Shown one piece after another: positions 42,381-52,811 of a stretch of DNA of 64,000 bases. Below the pieces are notes generated by a model. That model was given only the letters and a program-made list of their open reading frames with translations, had not been told where the DNA came from and did not search any database. Source of the DNA: Dipteris shenzhenensis (lineage: Eukaryota; Polypodiophyta; Polypodiopsida; Gleicheniales); the NCBI GenBank assembly GCA_047967505.1, contig CM106541.1. One strand, 5' to 3'. Position 1 is the stretch's first letter; the number at the start of each line of letters is the position of its first letter. The position numbers and the translations under genes were made by a program.

Positions 42381-42410
42381 AGAGAGAGAGAGAGAAAGAA
42401 AGAAAGAAAG
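42381..42410 (+). repeat. (GA)n/(GAAA)n between LINE copies C and A
   Basis: AGAGAG then AAAG repeats, the tail junction of copy A. Confidence 0.93.
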
Positions 42411-44782
42411 TTTATTAAAGTCTTCGGGAGACCGTGAAGGTCTATGAGACTAAAGATAACTGATACAATGAGCATAACGGTGGTGGTCTCAAAACGGGCC
42501 AACCAACCGTTTCTACAAAAAAGAGGTTATGAAGGACTGTGTGTCTAGTCCTGATACAAAAAATATGTGTCTACCTCCAGATGATACAAAGAAGAAGAAG
42601 GGGGGGGCACCAAAAATGGGGCAGAGGGGGGAGATACAGTATACATGTGCAGGTGGTGATCATCAGAGACCAATCATAGAGGGGCCGTCAAATGGAAGGT
42701 CGGAAAAAACCTGCGATAGATGATTGGCCTCTGATGTCACGCGGCCTAGTCGAGCTCAATCGTCGGGGACGACGGGTGGCCCTGTGGATGAGGACAACGG
42801 TAACCCCAGTGGGGCGGGCCGAGAGCAGAGACGAGATGTCATGGACCTGGATGTGTGAGTCTGTCCGCTGACGCAGCTGTCGTGGCTCTGGCTCTCGCTC
42901 ACGTTCGCGTCGTCGGCTAGACTGAGAAGAGGTATCCTGTGACTGAAAGAAGTCAGTGATAGGCCGCTGGGTGTCCTCACGCTGTGTGTGCTGCTCGTGT
43001 CGTCGTGCTCGAAGAGAGGTATCTCGGTGGCGAGTCATCTCATGTAAGAAAGCAGCTAGGCATCGCTGATCCGAGAACTGCAGCATGTGTGGGAGGGAGC
43101 CGAATCCGTTGCGGAAGAGGCAGTGGTATCGGCCTCGAATGGCATAATAGATAGGACATCTGAAAGCAAAGTGCTCCTCCGACTCGATCTCCTGCAAGTC
43201 GCAAAGTGGGCAAAGGCGGTCCTCTCGTGGGATACCCTCTGCGCGTCCGCTCTCGATCCGTAATCGGTGTGACGAGACCCTAAACTGACCGAGGGAGATC
43301 CGGAGCGCATGTGGTAGATGAAGCTGTGTGTAACCCGGAGGTGTGATGAAGCCCTCCTGTGAGATCTGGAGGCAGTATCGGCGGTAGAAGTCGAGCTTCA
43401 CAGGAAGCTTGGAGTGAAGAAACCATGTCCGCCACGTGTGGAGCTAGAGCAGATCCGCTCGAATGAGCCGGTTGACCTCTTGGTCAATGGGGGAGAGGGG
43501 AGATGGTGGAGCGTCGAGACTGTACTGAAAAGGAGGCAACCGGTCTAACAGTCGGGTGAACCAACTGGAAAGACGACTATACCAGCATCGTTGGTCCCCA
43601 TCAACGGATAAGGCCATAGAGGAGGATAGGGCTAACCAAGGTAGGTGGAGGCGACCGTCAGCGGAGGAGCCAAAATCCCTGACTCTGTGAAGATAGGTGA
43701 TAGCCTGAAAAGCCGCATCAGGCTGTAGGGGTGAGGCGCCGAACTCTGCTAGAATGATCTTGTGTGGTACCGATGGTTTGCTACGGATCATCCGAGCAAA
43801 CATCAGTATCTGTAGGCGCTCAACTCGAGCCCACTCTGTGTCTGAAAGGTCGACTCCCCACCAAGGGCTACCGTACATGCCTACTGGGCGGACCAAAGAA
43901 TCAAAAAGGAGAGACTTGGTCCGCGGGTCCTGGAAGTGGGAGTGGTAGCACTGTCGCTCCAACCTGGCAAGAGCGGCGTATCCCCGGCTGATCCTGGCCT
44001 GCATGGCCGGGCGCATCGTGAAGATTGGGCCTGAGAAGACAACGCCCAAGTATGTGTAAGAGTCAACTATCTCAACAGGGTCGCCGGCGAAGAGGAACTG
44101 CTCTCGGTGCATAGCGGGTCTGGAAGTGTTGAAGATCATCACCTTGGTTTTCCCAAGGTTGACCTTCAAGTCATGTGTATCACAGAAGACCTGAAGTCCA
44201 TCCAAGTGTCGTTGAAGACCAGTAGCAGAAGAGGATAGTAGTACTACATCGCCTGCGTATAGGAGAATCTGGATGACAACCTCCGTAAGAGAGCAGCCTG
44301 CACCTCCGAGTGTCCTGATGGTGGTCTCGAGCTCCTCGATGTAGAGGCCAAATAGAGTCGGTGACAAGGGACATCCTTGTTTGACTCCGATAGTGCTCAT
44401 GATCTCTGGGGTCCAGCTGGTGCCAATCCTGACCTGCCCCGTCACCCGCTCATAGAGAGCTACTACTGCCCAGATAATCACCGAGTCGTAGCCTAACTCC
44501 TGCAGACGTCTGATGAGTCGAGCGCGAGGAACGGTGTCGAATGCCTTGCGAAAATCCACAAAGCAACAATATACTCTCTGTCTCCTGTGTCTGGCCTCCT
44601 CAATGATCCCTCTAAGTGTAAAAATGTGATCGTAAGTCGAGTGATCCGCCCTGAAGCTGGCCTGTCCGGATGCCCTGAGCCCTTGTACCTCTGCGCGAGC
44701 ACTGACCTCGCCATCTAACACTGATGCATAAATCTTGGACATAACATGTCCAACCATGATGGTCCTGTAATTCCCTGGATCC

Positions 44783-44784
<2 letters not shown>
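42411..44784 (-). mobile_element. LINE copy A, best-preserved ORF2, 5'-truncated
   Basis: An antisense copy running from the 3' tail at 42411 to a 5' truncation within RT at 44784, where GA repeats start. The coding part is one frame with a single stop. 42530-42680 is 3' UTR. Confidence 0.92.
42688..44784 (-). pseudogene. LINE copy A ORF2: RT, thumb, zinc finger and tandem PIP-like motifs
   Basis: One frame, interrupted only by TAG at 43441 (a Gln codon in relatives). RT: NYRTIMVGHVMSKIYASVL, RQRVYCCFVDFRKAFDTVPR, GVKQGCPLSPTLFGLYI, and LLYAGDVVLLSSS, where the first catalytic Asp of Y-x-DD is Gly, so this RT should be dead. Then MYGSPWWGVDLSDTEW and GDQRCWYSRLSSWFTRL. Finger: CPLCDLQEIESEEHF and AFRCPIY (C-x2-C-x9-H-x4-C). 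C-terminus: QRPITDFF (42969-42946) and QSSIAGFF (42726-42703), both fitting the PIP-box consensus, with an Arg-rich linker between. The protein ends FFRPSI. Confidence 0.93.

Positions 44785-44820
<36 letters not shown>
44785..44820 (+). repeat. (GA)n between LINE copies A and B
   Basis: A GA run followed by AAAGAAAGGAAG and the reverse-complement LINE tail. Confidence 0.93.
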
Positions 44821-45038
44821 AAGGAAGTTTATTAAAGTCTTCGAAAGACCGATGCGTCTATGAGACTGTGAAAAACTTGGTACAAACGAGCTATGGTGGT
44901 GGAGCTACTAACGAGCATCCACATCAATGCAAAATGCAAAAAATACAGAATGGTGGTACTAAGTCCTAAGTACAACATAGTCATGTCAGTGGTCGACTAT
45001 ATATCAATCTCATCATCATCATCATCATCATCAGGACC

Positions 45039-46160
45039 TCAGGGTGGACGACGCAATGGGGGCATGAAATCGGCGGTAGAGTGTTGTCGACCACTCACAG
45101 GTGCAGCCCTAGCACGTCTCCTAGTCGTAGCTCTGCGTCTAGCCAAGGCTACCGTGACTCTTGTCGGTCGCGCCCCAACTGTAAACACGAAGGGGATGTC
45201 CCCAAGTGTGATCTGTGTATCAACCCTCTGTCTGAGCTGTCGGGTCATTGGCTTCGGGTCACCGTCATGTCGAGGCCTCGTCTCGTGAGGGTCCATGTGA
45301 TCTAGCTGAAAAAACTCCATGATAGAGCTCTGAGAGGAATCAGCCAAGAAAAAAGTTTGCTCCTGTCTCCGTGCTCGAAGTATCCTCTCGCGGTGTCTGA
45401 GTACCTCACTGTCTCTGTGCTCCTCTGTGTCAACCTCCTGCATGTCACATAATGTGCATATGCGCCTCTCCTTGGGTAGTCGCTCTGCTCTGCTGCTCTC
45501 GAGACGAAGTGTATGTGAATAGACCCGAAACTACCCAGTAGAGATCCTCAGTGAGTGGGGTAAGTAGATCTGTGTGTATCCTGGGAGGTCAATGAAACCC
45601 TCCTCTGTGATATGAAGCAGTGATCTCTGTACAAGCTAAGCTTCACTAGGAGTTCACTGGGTCCCAACCAAGTACGAAATGTGTGTAGCTGTAAGAGATC
45701 ATCACAGATAACTTGGTTGACCTCGTGTGATAGGATGGGAGAAAGCGAAGCATCCATGTTGTACTGGAAGGGAGATAGTCTATCCATGTGGAGCCTCAAT
45801 CGCTCAAACCATCTCTCTGTGCATGCATACCAGCACCTCTAATCCCCTCATGCTACAAGTGCCATAGAAGAGGACAGTGCTAGCCATGGTAAGCATGCTA
45901 CGCCCATAGGTGTAATCCCCATACTCCCTGACTCGGTACAAATACGTGATGACCTGAAATGCAGCATCTAGCTGTAATGGGGGTGACCCAAACTCAGCCT
46001 GAATGATCTCGTGAGGAACAGATGGCTTACCACAAATCATCCGTGATAACATGAGAACCTGTAGTCGCTCCACCCGGGCCCACTCTGTATCCGACAAGTC
46101 TGGTCCCCAATATGGACTGCCGTACATCCCCACTGGACCAACCAAGGATTCAAAGAGCAA
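45039..46160 (-). pseudogene. LINE copy B ORF2 C-terminus with PIP-box-like motif
   Basis: Frames 46160-45804, 45799-45548 and 45443-45039 carry MYGSPYWGPDLSDTEWARVE, LDAAFQVITYLYRV, then CMHREM, then a basic region and QSSIMEFF at 45332-45309 (PIP-box consensus), and end RQHSTADFMPPL. The zinc finger region near 45430-45480 is partly out of frame. Several shifts. Confidence 0.85.
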
Positions 46161-46207
46161 CCCCTTGGTCCATGGATCTTGAAAGTGCGAGCCAAAGCAC
46201 TACCTCT

Positions 46208-47201
46208 CTAGTCTGGCCAATAAAGCATATCCTCTACCCAAGTGTGCATGCATCTCATGGTGAAGATGGGTCCGAAAAAGATAACCCGAAGATAAATGTA
46301 TGATGAAACTATCTCAACAGGTGACCCATCAAATGTGAACTGCTCCTTGACGGCTCGAGATGTATTGAAGATCATAACCTTGGTTTTACCCATGTTGCCC
46401 TTCAAATCATGAGACTCACAAAAGGACTGGAAAGCGTCAAGGTGTCTCTGGAGTCCCTCTGCTGAGGAAGACAAGAGAGCCACGTCATCTACACGTAAAG
46501 CAATATCCGGATCTGCGTGCCTGCAATAGAGCAACCTACCCCCCTGTGTCTGCATCATTGTCTCAAGCTCGTCAATGTACAGGCTAAACAAGGTAGGTGA
46601 TAATGGACACCCTTGTTTGACCCCAATAGTGCTCATGATCTCGTTTGTCCACCCAGATCCTGCTTGAATCTCTCTCGTAAAGTGCCATGACAACCCAAAT
46701 GATCTCTTAGTCATAACCCAAATCTTGTAGGCACCGTATGACGCGAGCTCTCAGAACCGTGTCAAATGCCTTTCGGAAATCCACAAAGCAACAATAAACC
46801 CTCTGCTTCCATGCCCTCGTCTCCTCGATGATACATCTGAGCGTAAGAATATGGTCCATGGTTCCATGCTCACGCCGGAATCCGGCCTGTCCTGCTACTC
46901 TAAGTCCTCTCCACAAATCTGCTGACCTCGAAATCAAGTACTAATGCATAAATCTTGATATGACATGTCCAATCATAATGGTCGTGTAGTTCTCCGGACT
47001 CATGGTATCCCCTACCTTGTGGATGGGTGAGATAGTGTTAATGGTCCAAGTGCGTGGAAACCCCAAACAAACAGCTTCATTAAAGACCGTTGCTAAGATC
47101 GGGGCTAGGAGGTTAATCCCGTATGCAATGAACTCAGTGCATAGTCCCTCGTGATCCTTCGCTCGGCCATTATGAAGTTTCATTACGGCATCCTTTACCA
47201 C
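46208..47201 (-). pseudogene. LINE copy B reverse transcriptase
   Basis: Frames 47201-46941, 46937-46707 and 46714-46208: AVCLGFPRTWTINTISPIHK, RQ-VYCCFVDFRKAFDTV, GVKQGCPLSPTLFSLYIDEL and ALRVDDVALLSSSAEG, in which the Tyr of YVDD is Arg. At least two frameshifts. Confidence 0.88.
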
Positions 47202-47382
47202 TCCCTAGTCAAGAGGGTGCAGGATGTGGGACGTGGCATATGTAAGAGGTTAGGGAGTCGGGACTGGTTGATATGTAATGTCATAAAGTGTGCATGCATA
47301 GTCATACCAGACTTGAGTATCAGTGAGTGGTGAGAGGGACCGTCCCTCTAGAAATCTCCGCAAAAGATCCTTAGAGTTGTTA

Positions 47383-48470
47383 CTAGACAATGTTCAGTAG
47401 CTCCTCCTCATTCTGGCGAACAAAGTCTAGTTTCTCTCTACGTACCAATCGACGATACTCGCGTAGCGTTTCTAGTTCGCTCAGAAGACTATTTTTGGTT
47501 TCGAGTCTGAGTTGATGGCGTAAAGCCTTACACTCATCATCGTACCAACTATTACAAGGTACGGTCCTCGAGGAGGGTGGGCGGATGGAGCGGGTGATGT
47601 GAGAAAAAGCGTGAACAGCAGCCTCGTATAGTGAGCGGGTGACCAAGGCAACATGACCCTCTAATAGAGATATGAAGTCTATATAAGCGAGAAGTATGTA
47701 CAAACGGCCAGAGTAAGTAGATAAGTGATCGCGATCAAAGCGTATATCATAATAGGTGAAGTAAGAACTCAGTGGGGTAGAGGGTGTTGTGCGACAGGAA
47801 GTGGAAATGCTAAAGGATAGGTATGATCAGCCCTTGGAGGGAGAGGTGCTACAGTAAAATCAGTGATGCGAGATGTGAAGGCAGGGGATCCCATAATGTA
47901 ATCAACAACGCTGGAGCCTCTCCCATGTGGAAAGCACGTGAAACCACCTGAGGCGAACCATCTGTCAAGACCATTATAAATAATGAGATCATAAATCCTA
48001 CCGAGGTCTGATAGGGCCTGCCCATAAGATGTGATCGGACCTCGTCTGTGAGCCGAAACTCGTAGCATACCCGCATCCTCAAGGTCAATGCCTGACAGTA
48101 GAGTGGAATCATCCCTGAAGTCGAGGAGTGGTACCTGATGGGCGTCTGTCCTCACGTTGAAGTCCCCAACTAGGAGAACTTCTCCGCAGCTAGAAAAGTC
48201 AACAATGCACTGATAAAGAGCAGCAAATAGAGATGTCTCATCCTCACCTCGAGTATCTCTAGCAAAGTGGGAGGTCTCAAGGGGGAGGTAGCAAAGTGCA
48301 ACAAACTGATCCCGGCTGTCCATGTGCTGAATCTGAATCCAAAGAAACCTGGAATGTGTATCTCTCTGCTCTACTGAAATGGTCCCCAAAAGTATGGATC
48401 TGTAAAGGACTGCTACTCCACCTGACCCTCGAAAACCCCCCTGTATCCCGCGTCTCATCTCTGTATGCAA
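47383..48470 (-). pseudogene. LINE copy B endonuclease and linker
   Basis: Minus 48470-47769: GFRGSGGVAVLYRSILLGT, QFVALCYLPLETSHFA, EVLLVGDFNVRTDAHQ and GGFTCFPHGRGSSVVDYIMG, the APE-like fold core with GDFN and the VDYI block. Linker 47703-47383: NSWYDDECKALRHQLRLETK and FVRQNEEELLNIV. Breaks between the blocks. Confidence 0.87.
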
Positions 48471-48626
48471 AATCCCGTGTATACCCGCTGACTATTGGTA
48501 GTGGGCACTCTGGACTCTGATGTGTCTCTGTGTAAAAGACTCTCGTGACCTGTATAGGATTCTGAGAAGTTCCCTAGTTCTGACTATAAGGTACCATTAC
48601 AATTCCAAATGGTACAGGATAAGGGC

Positions 48627-49591
48627 TTGCTGTACAACAACCAATCAGAGCTTACAATCTCATGAAGTTGGGCATCCGGTTCATTGATGATGTGGTAGAT
48701 AATCAGGGGCATATTCTCTCTTTTCTGGCAGCATGCCAACACTACAATCTTGGGATGCATCATAGACCCATATGGAAAGCTATTGCAGATCTCTTACTCC
48801 CTTTGGTTCCGATTCCAACATTGGAAGTAAGAGACAGGCTTCAAGATTGGCATCTTCAGTCCTCAAGTCCAGGATTATCCTCTCAGCCTTTGCATCTATT
48901 AACTTCCATACAGGCTTATCGATTGATATTACCTCCTCCATGGATTGCTCATCATGCAAATTCTCTTTGGCATCTGAATAAGTCTTTAACTTGGTGGAAA
49001 GGAAAATTGAAATTGATATGGAAGTTGAAAATGCCATTGAAGCAGCGACTCTTTCTCTAGAGATGTATTGTTGGTATTTTTCCAGTGGGAGTGAAATTGG
49101 CTCAAAGAAGGATTGCCTCTCCTCTTTGTCCAAGATGTCATCATACTCCTGAGAGTATTCAGCACTTATTGTGGTTTTGTTCATATTCCAGAGACCTTCT
49201 GGACAAGATCTCCTATTTTTTCTCTCTTAGATTTCCTGCACACAGGTTCTCGAGGTTTTTCTGGATGTTTGGCAGATTATCAGCTTCTTTGTCACAGTAT
49301 TCTCTTTTCTTCCATTGGACCAGATACTGGGCCTTATGGACCCTCTGGCTACAGCGAAATCATGCATATCTGAATTCACCCCTTCAACACCCTTATGAGT
49401 TCTTCCAGGCCTCATTGCGGCAGTCCTTATATGATCCCTTGCATGAGGAAGATTTGGATGTTTCTTGCATTCAGCTTTTCTTTTACTGTTTCTGATGGAT
49501 AGAGTATTGGCTCTTTTCTCGAGCACTGCCCTGTTGTAAAATGGATGTTTCATAATATAATTTTCTCAGTTTCACCAAAAAAAAAAAAAAA
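48627..49591 (+). mobile_element. L1 element, 5'-truncated, C-terminal part and 3' tail
   Basis: Sense L1 of the 16130 family starting near TCAGAGCTTACAATCTC and ending in an A run at 49577-49591 followed by GTGTGTG. Coding 48662-49493 in two frames (shift near 49060): NLMKLGIRFIDDVVDNQG, HLQSSSPGLSSQPLHLLTSI, LPPPWIAHHANSLWHLNKSL, WKLKMPLKQRLFL, then CPRCHHTPESIQHLLWFC, a zf-RVT finger, and WTRYWALWTLWLQRNHAYL to FFYCF at a stop at 49493. Confidence 0.88.
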
Positions 49592-49629
49592 GTGTGTGTT
49601 ATAGAGAGAGAGAGAGAGAGAGAGAGAGA
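49592..49629 (+). repeat. GTGTGTG and (AG)n after the L1, right end of the array
   Basis: GTGTGTG directly after the L1 A tail, TTAT, then an AG run at 49603-49629. With 41361-41404 it brackets the LINE/L1 cluster. Confidence 0.93.
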
Positions 49630-50139
49630 TGTCTGTCATTTTATGTGTTGCCAAAATGCTTTGCAAACATTTGAAAACCAACATGCTAGGGCTCATGGCT
49701 GGACTCTTTCCCAATCCATGAGGACATAATTTTGTGGCCCTTTGGGCTGCCCCAAATAAACCCTAATAGGAACTATGATCTCTGCTGCCCACATGGCAGC
49801 CTCACCCCTTCCCCTAGAGGTTCATTTAATTGTATGAATAATGAGGTGTCGACCCTGAGCTATCCTCATTTGGGGCTCACAAATGACACATTGACCCTAT
49901 TTCTCGAACACTCCCTTTCAATGACACAGTGTGACCTGACACCAACAATGTCAAAGAACTGCTCCATCAACTCCTTTGCAGAAGCTCTCACAAACACGTC
50001 AAGGATGTCTCGCTGATATAACTTCTGGTCCAAGTCACGAACACTCCGGTCTCTTCCGTAACCCAAGGCACCAACAAATCCATCTAGTCTTCCCCATTAA
50101 AAAAATAAGGACCGACTAAAGCCTGCAAAATACCAAATC
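49630..50139. other. Unassigned segment with a short minus-strand open frame
   Basis: No repeat family recognised. Minus 50066-49866 is open for 66 codons (MGYGRDRSVRDLDQKLYQRD, then ILDVFVRASAKELMEQFFD), and coding-like sequence seems to extend a few residues upstream (GFVGAL). The composition looks protein-like rather than random, but I recognise no domain. It could be an intronic relic of a captured gene or another element. Confidence 0.3.
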
Positions 50140-50412
50140 AGCCGAAACCCGTAGCATACCTGCCTCCTCAAGGTCAACATCTGGCAGTAGAGTGGAATCA
50201 TCTCTAACGTCAAGAAGTGGTACCTGACGGGTCCTGGTCCTCGTGTTGAAGTCCCCCACTAGAAGGACTTCTCCGCGGCTAGAAAAGTCAACAATGGACT
50301 GATAAAGGACAGCAAATAGGGATGTCTCATCATCACCTCGAATATCTCTGGCAAAGTGTGAGGTCTCCGGAGGAAAGTAGCAAACTGCGATAAACAGATT
50401 CTGGCTATCCAT
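50140..50412 (-). pseudogene. LINE copy D endonuclease N-part
   Basis: LFIAVCYFPPETSHFARDIR and EVLLVGDFNTRTRTRQVP, in the same order as copies B and the sense copy. Upstream to 50620 the minus strand matches the copies near 48420-48620, including the short segment between ORF1 and ORF2. Truncated at about residue L of DVDLEEAGML. Confidence 0.85.
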
Positions 50413-50618
50413 GTGTCGTATCCGGATCCAAGAATGTGTATCTCTCTGCTCTACTGAAATGATCTCCCGACGTGTGGATCTGAAAAGGACTGCAACTCCA
50501 CCTGAAACTCGAACTCCTCCTGTACCCCTCGTCTCATCTCTGTAGGCAGACTCCCATGTATATCCGCTGACTATTGGAAGAGGGCGCTCTGGACTCTGAT
50601 GTGTCTCTGTATAGAAGA

Positions 50619-51767
50619 CTATGTCATGACCTGTATAGGATTCCGAGAAGTTCCTTGGTTCTGACCATAAGGTACCATTACAATTCCAAATGGTGCAGGA
50701 CAGGGTCTCAGATATCTGAATCTCATAGACCCCGCTTCCCTATGTAGGGGAGGTGCCCTACGGGAGCCTGTAAGAAGTCGTCCCTCTCGTACCACTGCCC
50801 ACTTCCCCTCCTTCTGAGCCTGATCCCGCTGCTGCAGCAAAGAGCGCCTCTCCTCAACCTGTAGAGGTGTGAGGTCCTCATCCATAGAGATCGCTCGCTG
50901 ATCTCGAAGGACTGACCTGTGTCGTAGAGCTGAAAGTCGTGCCTGAGTGTCATGGAACCGTATGATCAGAGGTCGCTCTCGGTTGGGATCTCTCCCCACC
51001 CGCCATGCCCTCTCTATCCTGTGCTCAGCTACACCCAGGGTAGCGGCCACGAACACAGTCGCATCTACCATCGGTGTAGCCTCAGTGCGTGGGATTCCGT
51101 GTACTCTGATGTTGTGAGCCTTACTAGTTCTCTACTGCTGCTCCATGAGGGTAGCCGAAACGGTTACTCTTGCGGGTTCCCGTTTGGCCACGTCAACCCA
51201 TCTGAAAGTCTCCTCAATAGAAGATTGCATGCTCACAATCAGTGCCTCGACCACAGGGGTACTCCCTGGGGCAGTGTGTATGGTTGTGACCTCCTGTCGG
51301 AGCTGCATGATATCCTGTCTGAGTCCCTGAATAAGACCCGCCTGCTCCCGAATGGCCCTAGCCTGCTCCTGTATGATGCGGCTATGCTCCTGGTTGAAGC
51401 GGACCTGCTCCCGTGCGAAGCGAGTCAGCTCCATCTCACGCTCACGAAAACTATGTATCTCCGTGAGCAAGGTCTCACGGGCCTCTGGTGTACCAGCCCA
51501 CCCATGTCCATGCTGAAACTGTGGTGACTGTGGCATGAAAGAGTGGGACTGAGTCTGAAAACTGGACGGTGACTGAGTGAGGAACGGAGATGACAGTGGA
51601 ATGGATGAGGCAGTCCCAACAGGGTGTGGGAGGGAGGGCTGACTAAGAGGGAGAGGGGAGAGTGAAGCATAATGCGGCACAGTGTATGACACCTCCGAAG
51701 TAGGGGTCATAAGCTGTGCGAGAGTTGTAACAGGAGAAGAGGGGAAGGGCACAACAACCGGCGCCAT
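50619..51767 (-). pseudogene. LINE ORF1: coiled-coil then RRM/CTD-like RNA-binding domain
   Basis: One frame from 51767 with a single TAG at 51132. N-terminal Ser/Pro-rich region, then a coiled coil (IIQEQARAIREQAGLIQG and neighbours, about 51480-51290), and after the stop an L1-ORF1-like RNA-binding part: NIRVHGIPRTEAT, LGVAEHRIERAWRVGRDPN, RPLIIRFHDTQARL, ISMDEDLTPLQVEERRSLL. The coiled-coil, RRM and C-terminal order is that of trimeric L1-type ORF1 proteins that bind element RNA. The preceding low-complexity Ser-rich part (51901-51707, other frame) may be an upstream segment. Confidence 0.78.
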
Positions 51768-52249
51768 GGGCGTATGTCACTGATCGTAGATGTAGAGGGA
51801 GCTAAGACTGGAACTAGAGCTGGGCCTGAAGCGGGGACTGAAGTCGAAGTAGAGATAGAGATAGAGGGAGCTGAGGCTGGAGCTGAAAACGAAATTGACA
51901 CTGTAACGGGAGTTGAGGTTGAGGTAGAGGTAGAGATAGAGGCTGAAGAAGCTGAGGCGGGTCCTACCTGCGGGTCCTACCTTTGCCTTGCTGTCTACCT
52001 TGAGTCCACTTCGATTGTAACGTGTGTTTACATCCTCCAATTTCAGTTGTGTCATTTGCTATTTTTTGTTGTTGTTATTGTCGTCTTTCTTGGCTTTGTC
52101 TCCCATTTCTCTTGGGGTGTGGGTGCAGGCCTTAGTGTCCGGCACCGGTTCCCCCCCCATAATGGGAGGCACGTCCAGTGCGAGGTGGTTGTTTGGTTTT
52201 TTTTTCCTTTCTTTTTGAAGTTTTTTTTAAAAAAAAGGGTGGCGAAGGT

Positions 52250-52445
52250 GGCAAGGGGAGCAAAGGGCGGGGGGGCGGGGGGGCGGTGGATGAGTGGAAA
52301 AGGACGGAGGGAGGTGGCTGAGTGAGGGGCTAGCGGGAAGCGCAGGGTGGCTGAGGGGAGCGAGGGGCTAGCGGGGAGCGAGGGGCTGAGCGGGGAGCGA
52401 GGGAGCTGAGCGGGGAGCGGGGGAGCGAGGGAGCGAGGAGCAAGG
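52250..52445 (+). repeat. G-rich minisatellite
   Basis: GGGCGGGGGGGCGGGGGGGC at 52266-52285, then imperfect repeats of GCGGGGAGCGAGGGGCTGA. The run of four or more G tracts could form G-quadruplexes. The minus-strand frame at 52480-52052 is proline-rich and due to the repeat. It lies just beyond the 5' region of LINE copy D and might belong to it. Confidence 0.75.
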
Positions 52446-52539
52446 GAATTAAACCTCATCCAGTCTTCTATATAAGTCATCCAAGATATAGCTTATAAAA
52501 TTATTATTGTTTTAAATGATATAGCTTATAAATTCGAGT

Positions 52540-52811
52540 TACCAGAGAGGATTAAAGCTCATCCAGTCATCTTAAGAAGAGACTTGAGAATATGACAACT
52601 TGAAGATTTGACTACCTATCTTCCATATGAACTAGAGTTGGTTCTCGATCAAAGAACTCGGCAGCTCAAAAATCATATTCGTTATGAGTACTCTCCGATG
52701 GAAAGGTATATCATATGATCAAGACTCTTGGGAAAGTATTGATAGTCTTAGAAAGTGATATTCCTTACCTCTCATTTATCAGGAGATGAATGTTTGTTAA
52801 GGGGGAAGAAT
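52540..52811 (+). pseudogene. Gypsy chromodomain end and polypurine tract
   Basis: The plus strand, with frame breaks, encodes YELELVLDQRTRQLKNH then YDQDSWESIDSLRK, the pattern of a chromodomain (P-E-x-I-L-D-R-R to W-K-G-x-x-x-x-x-x-S-W-E). AGGGGGAAGAA at 52801-52811 is a plausible polypurine tract directly before TGTTATGTCCC, an LTR start. Confidence 0.6.

Larger units (their letters stand above)
44821..48626 (-). mobile_element. LINE copy B, nearly full ORF2, antisense
   Basis: The longest antisense copy: tail, (CAT)n tract at 45008-45031, C-terminus, RT, linker and endonuclease, ending in sequence shared with ORF1/ORF2 junction of copy D (around 50700). The 5' end is joined to an L1 fragment at 48627. 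Confidence 0.9.
50140..52010 (-). mobile_element. LINE copy D: ORF1, start of ORF2 and 5' region
   Basis: An antisense copy of the 12166 LINE family that keeps the 5' half: endonuclease N-part (50412-50140), ORF1 (51767-50619) and a 5' region rich in AGAGATAGAG and GAGCTGAGGCTGGAGC units (51780-51960). The 3' side stops within the endonuclease at about 50140, where unrelated sequence begins. Confidence 0.85.

Noticed and set aside
51774-52325. 183-codon plus-strand frame rich in Glu and Val
   Set aside because: It is the antisense of the GA-rich LINE 5' region followed by low-complexity sequence; composition follows from the repeat.
52052-52480. 142-codon proline-rich minus-strand frame
   Set aside because: A product of the G-rich minisatellite; no domain.
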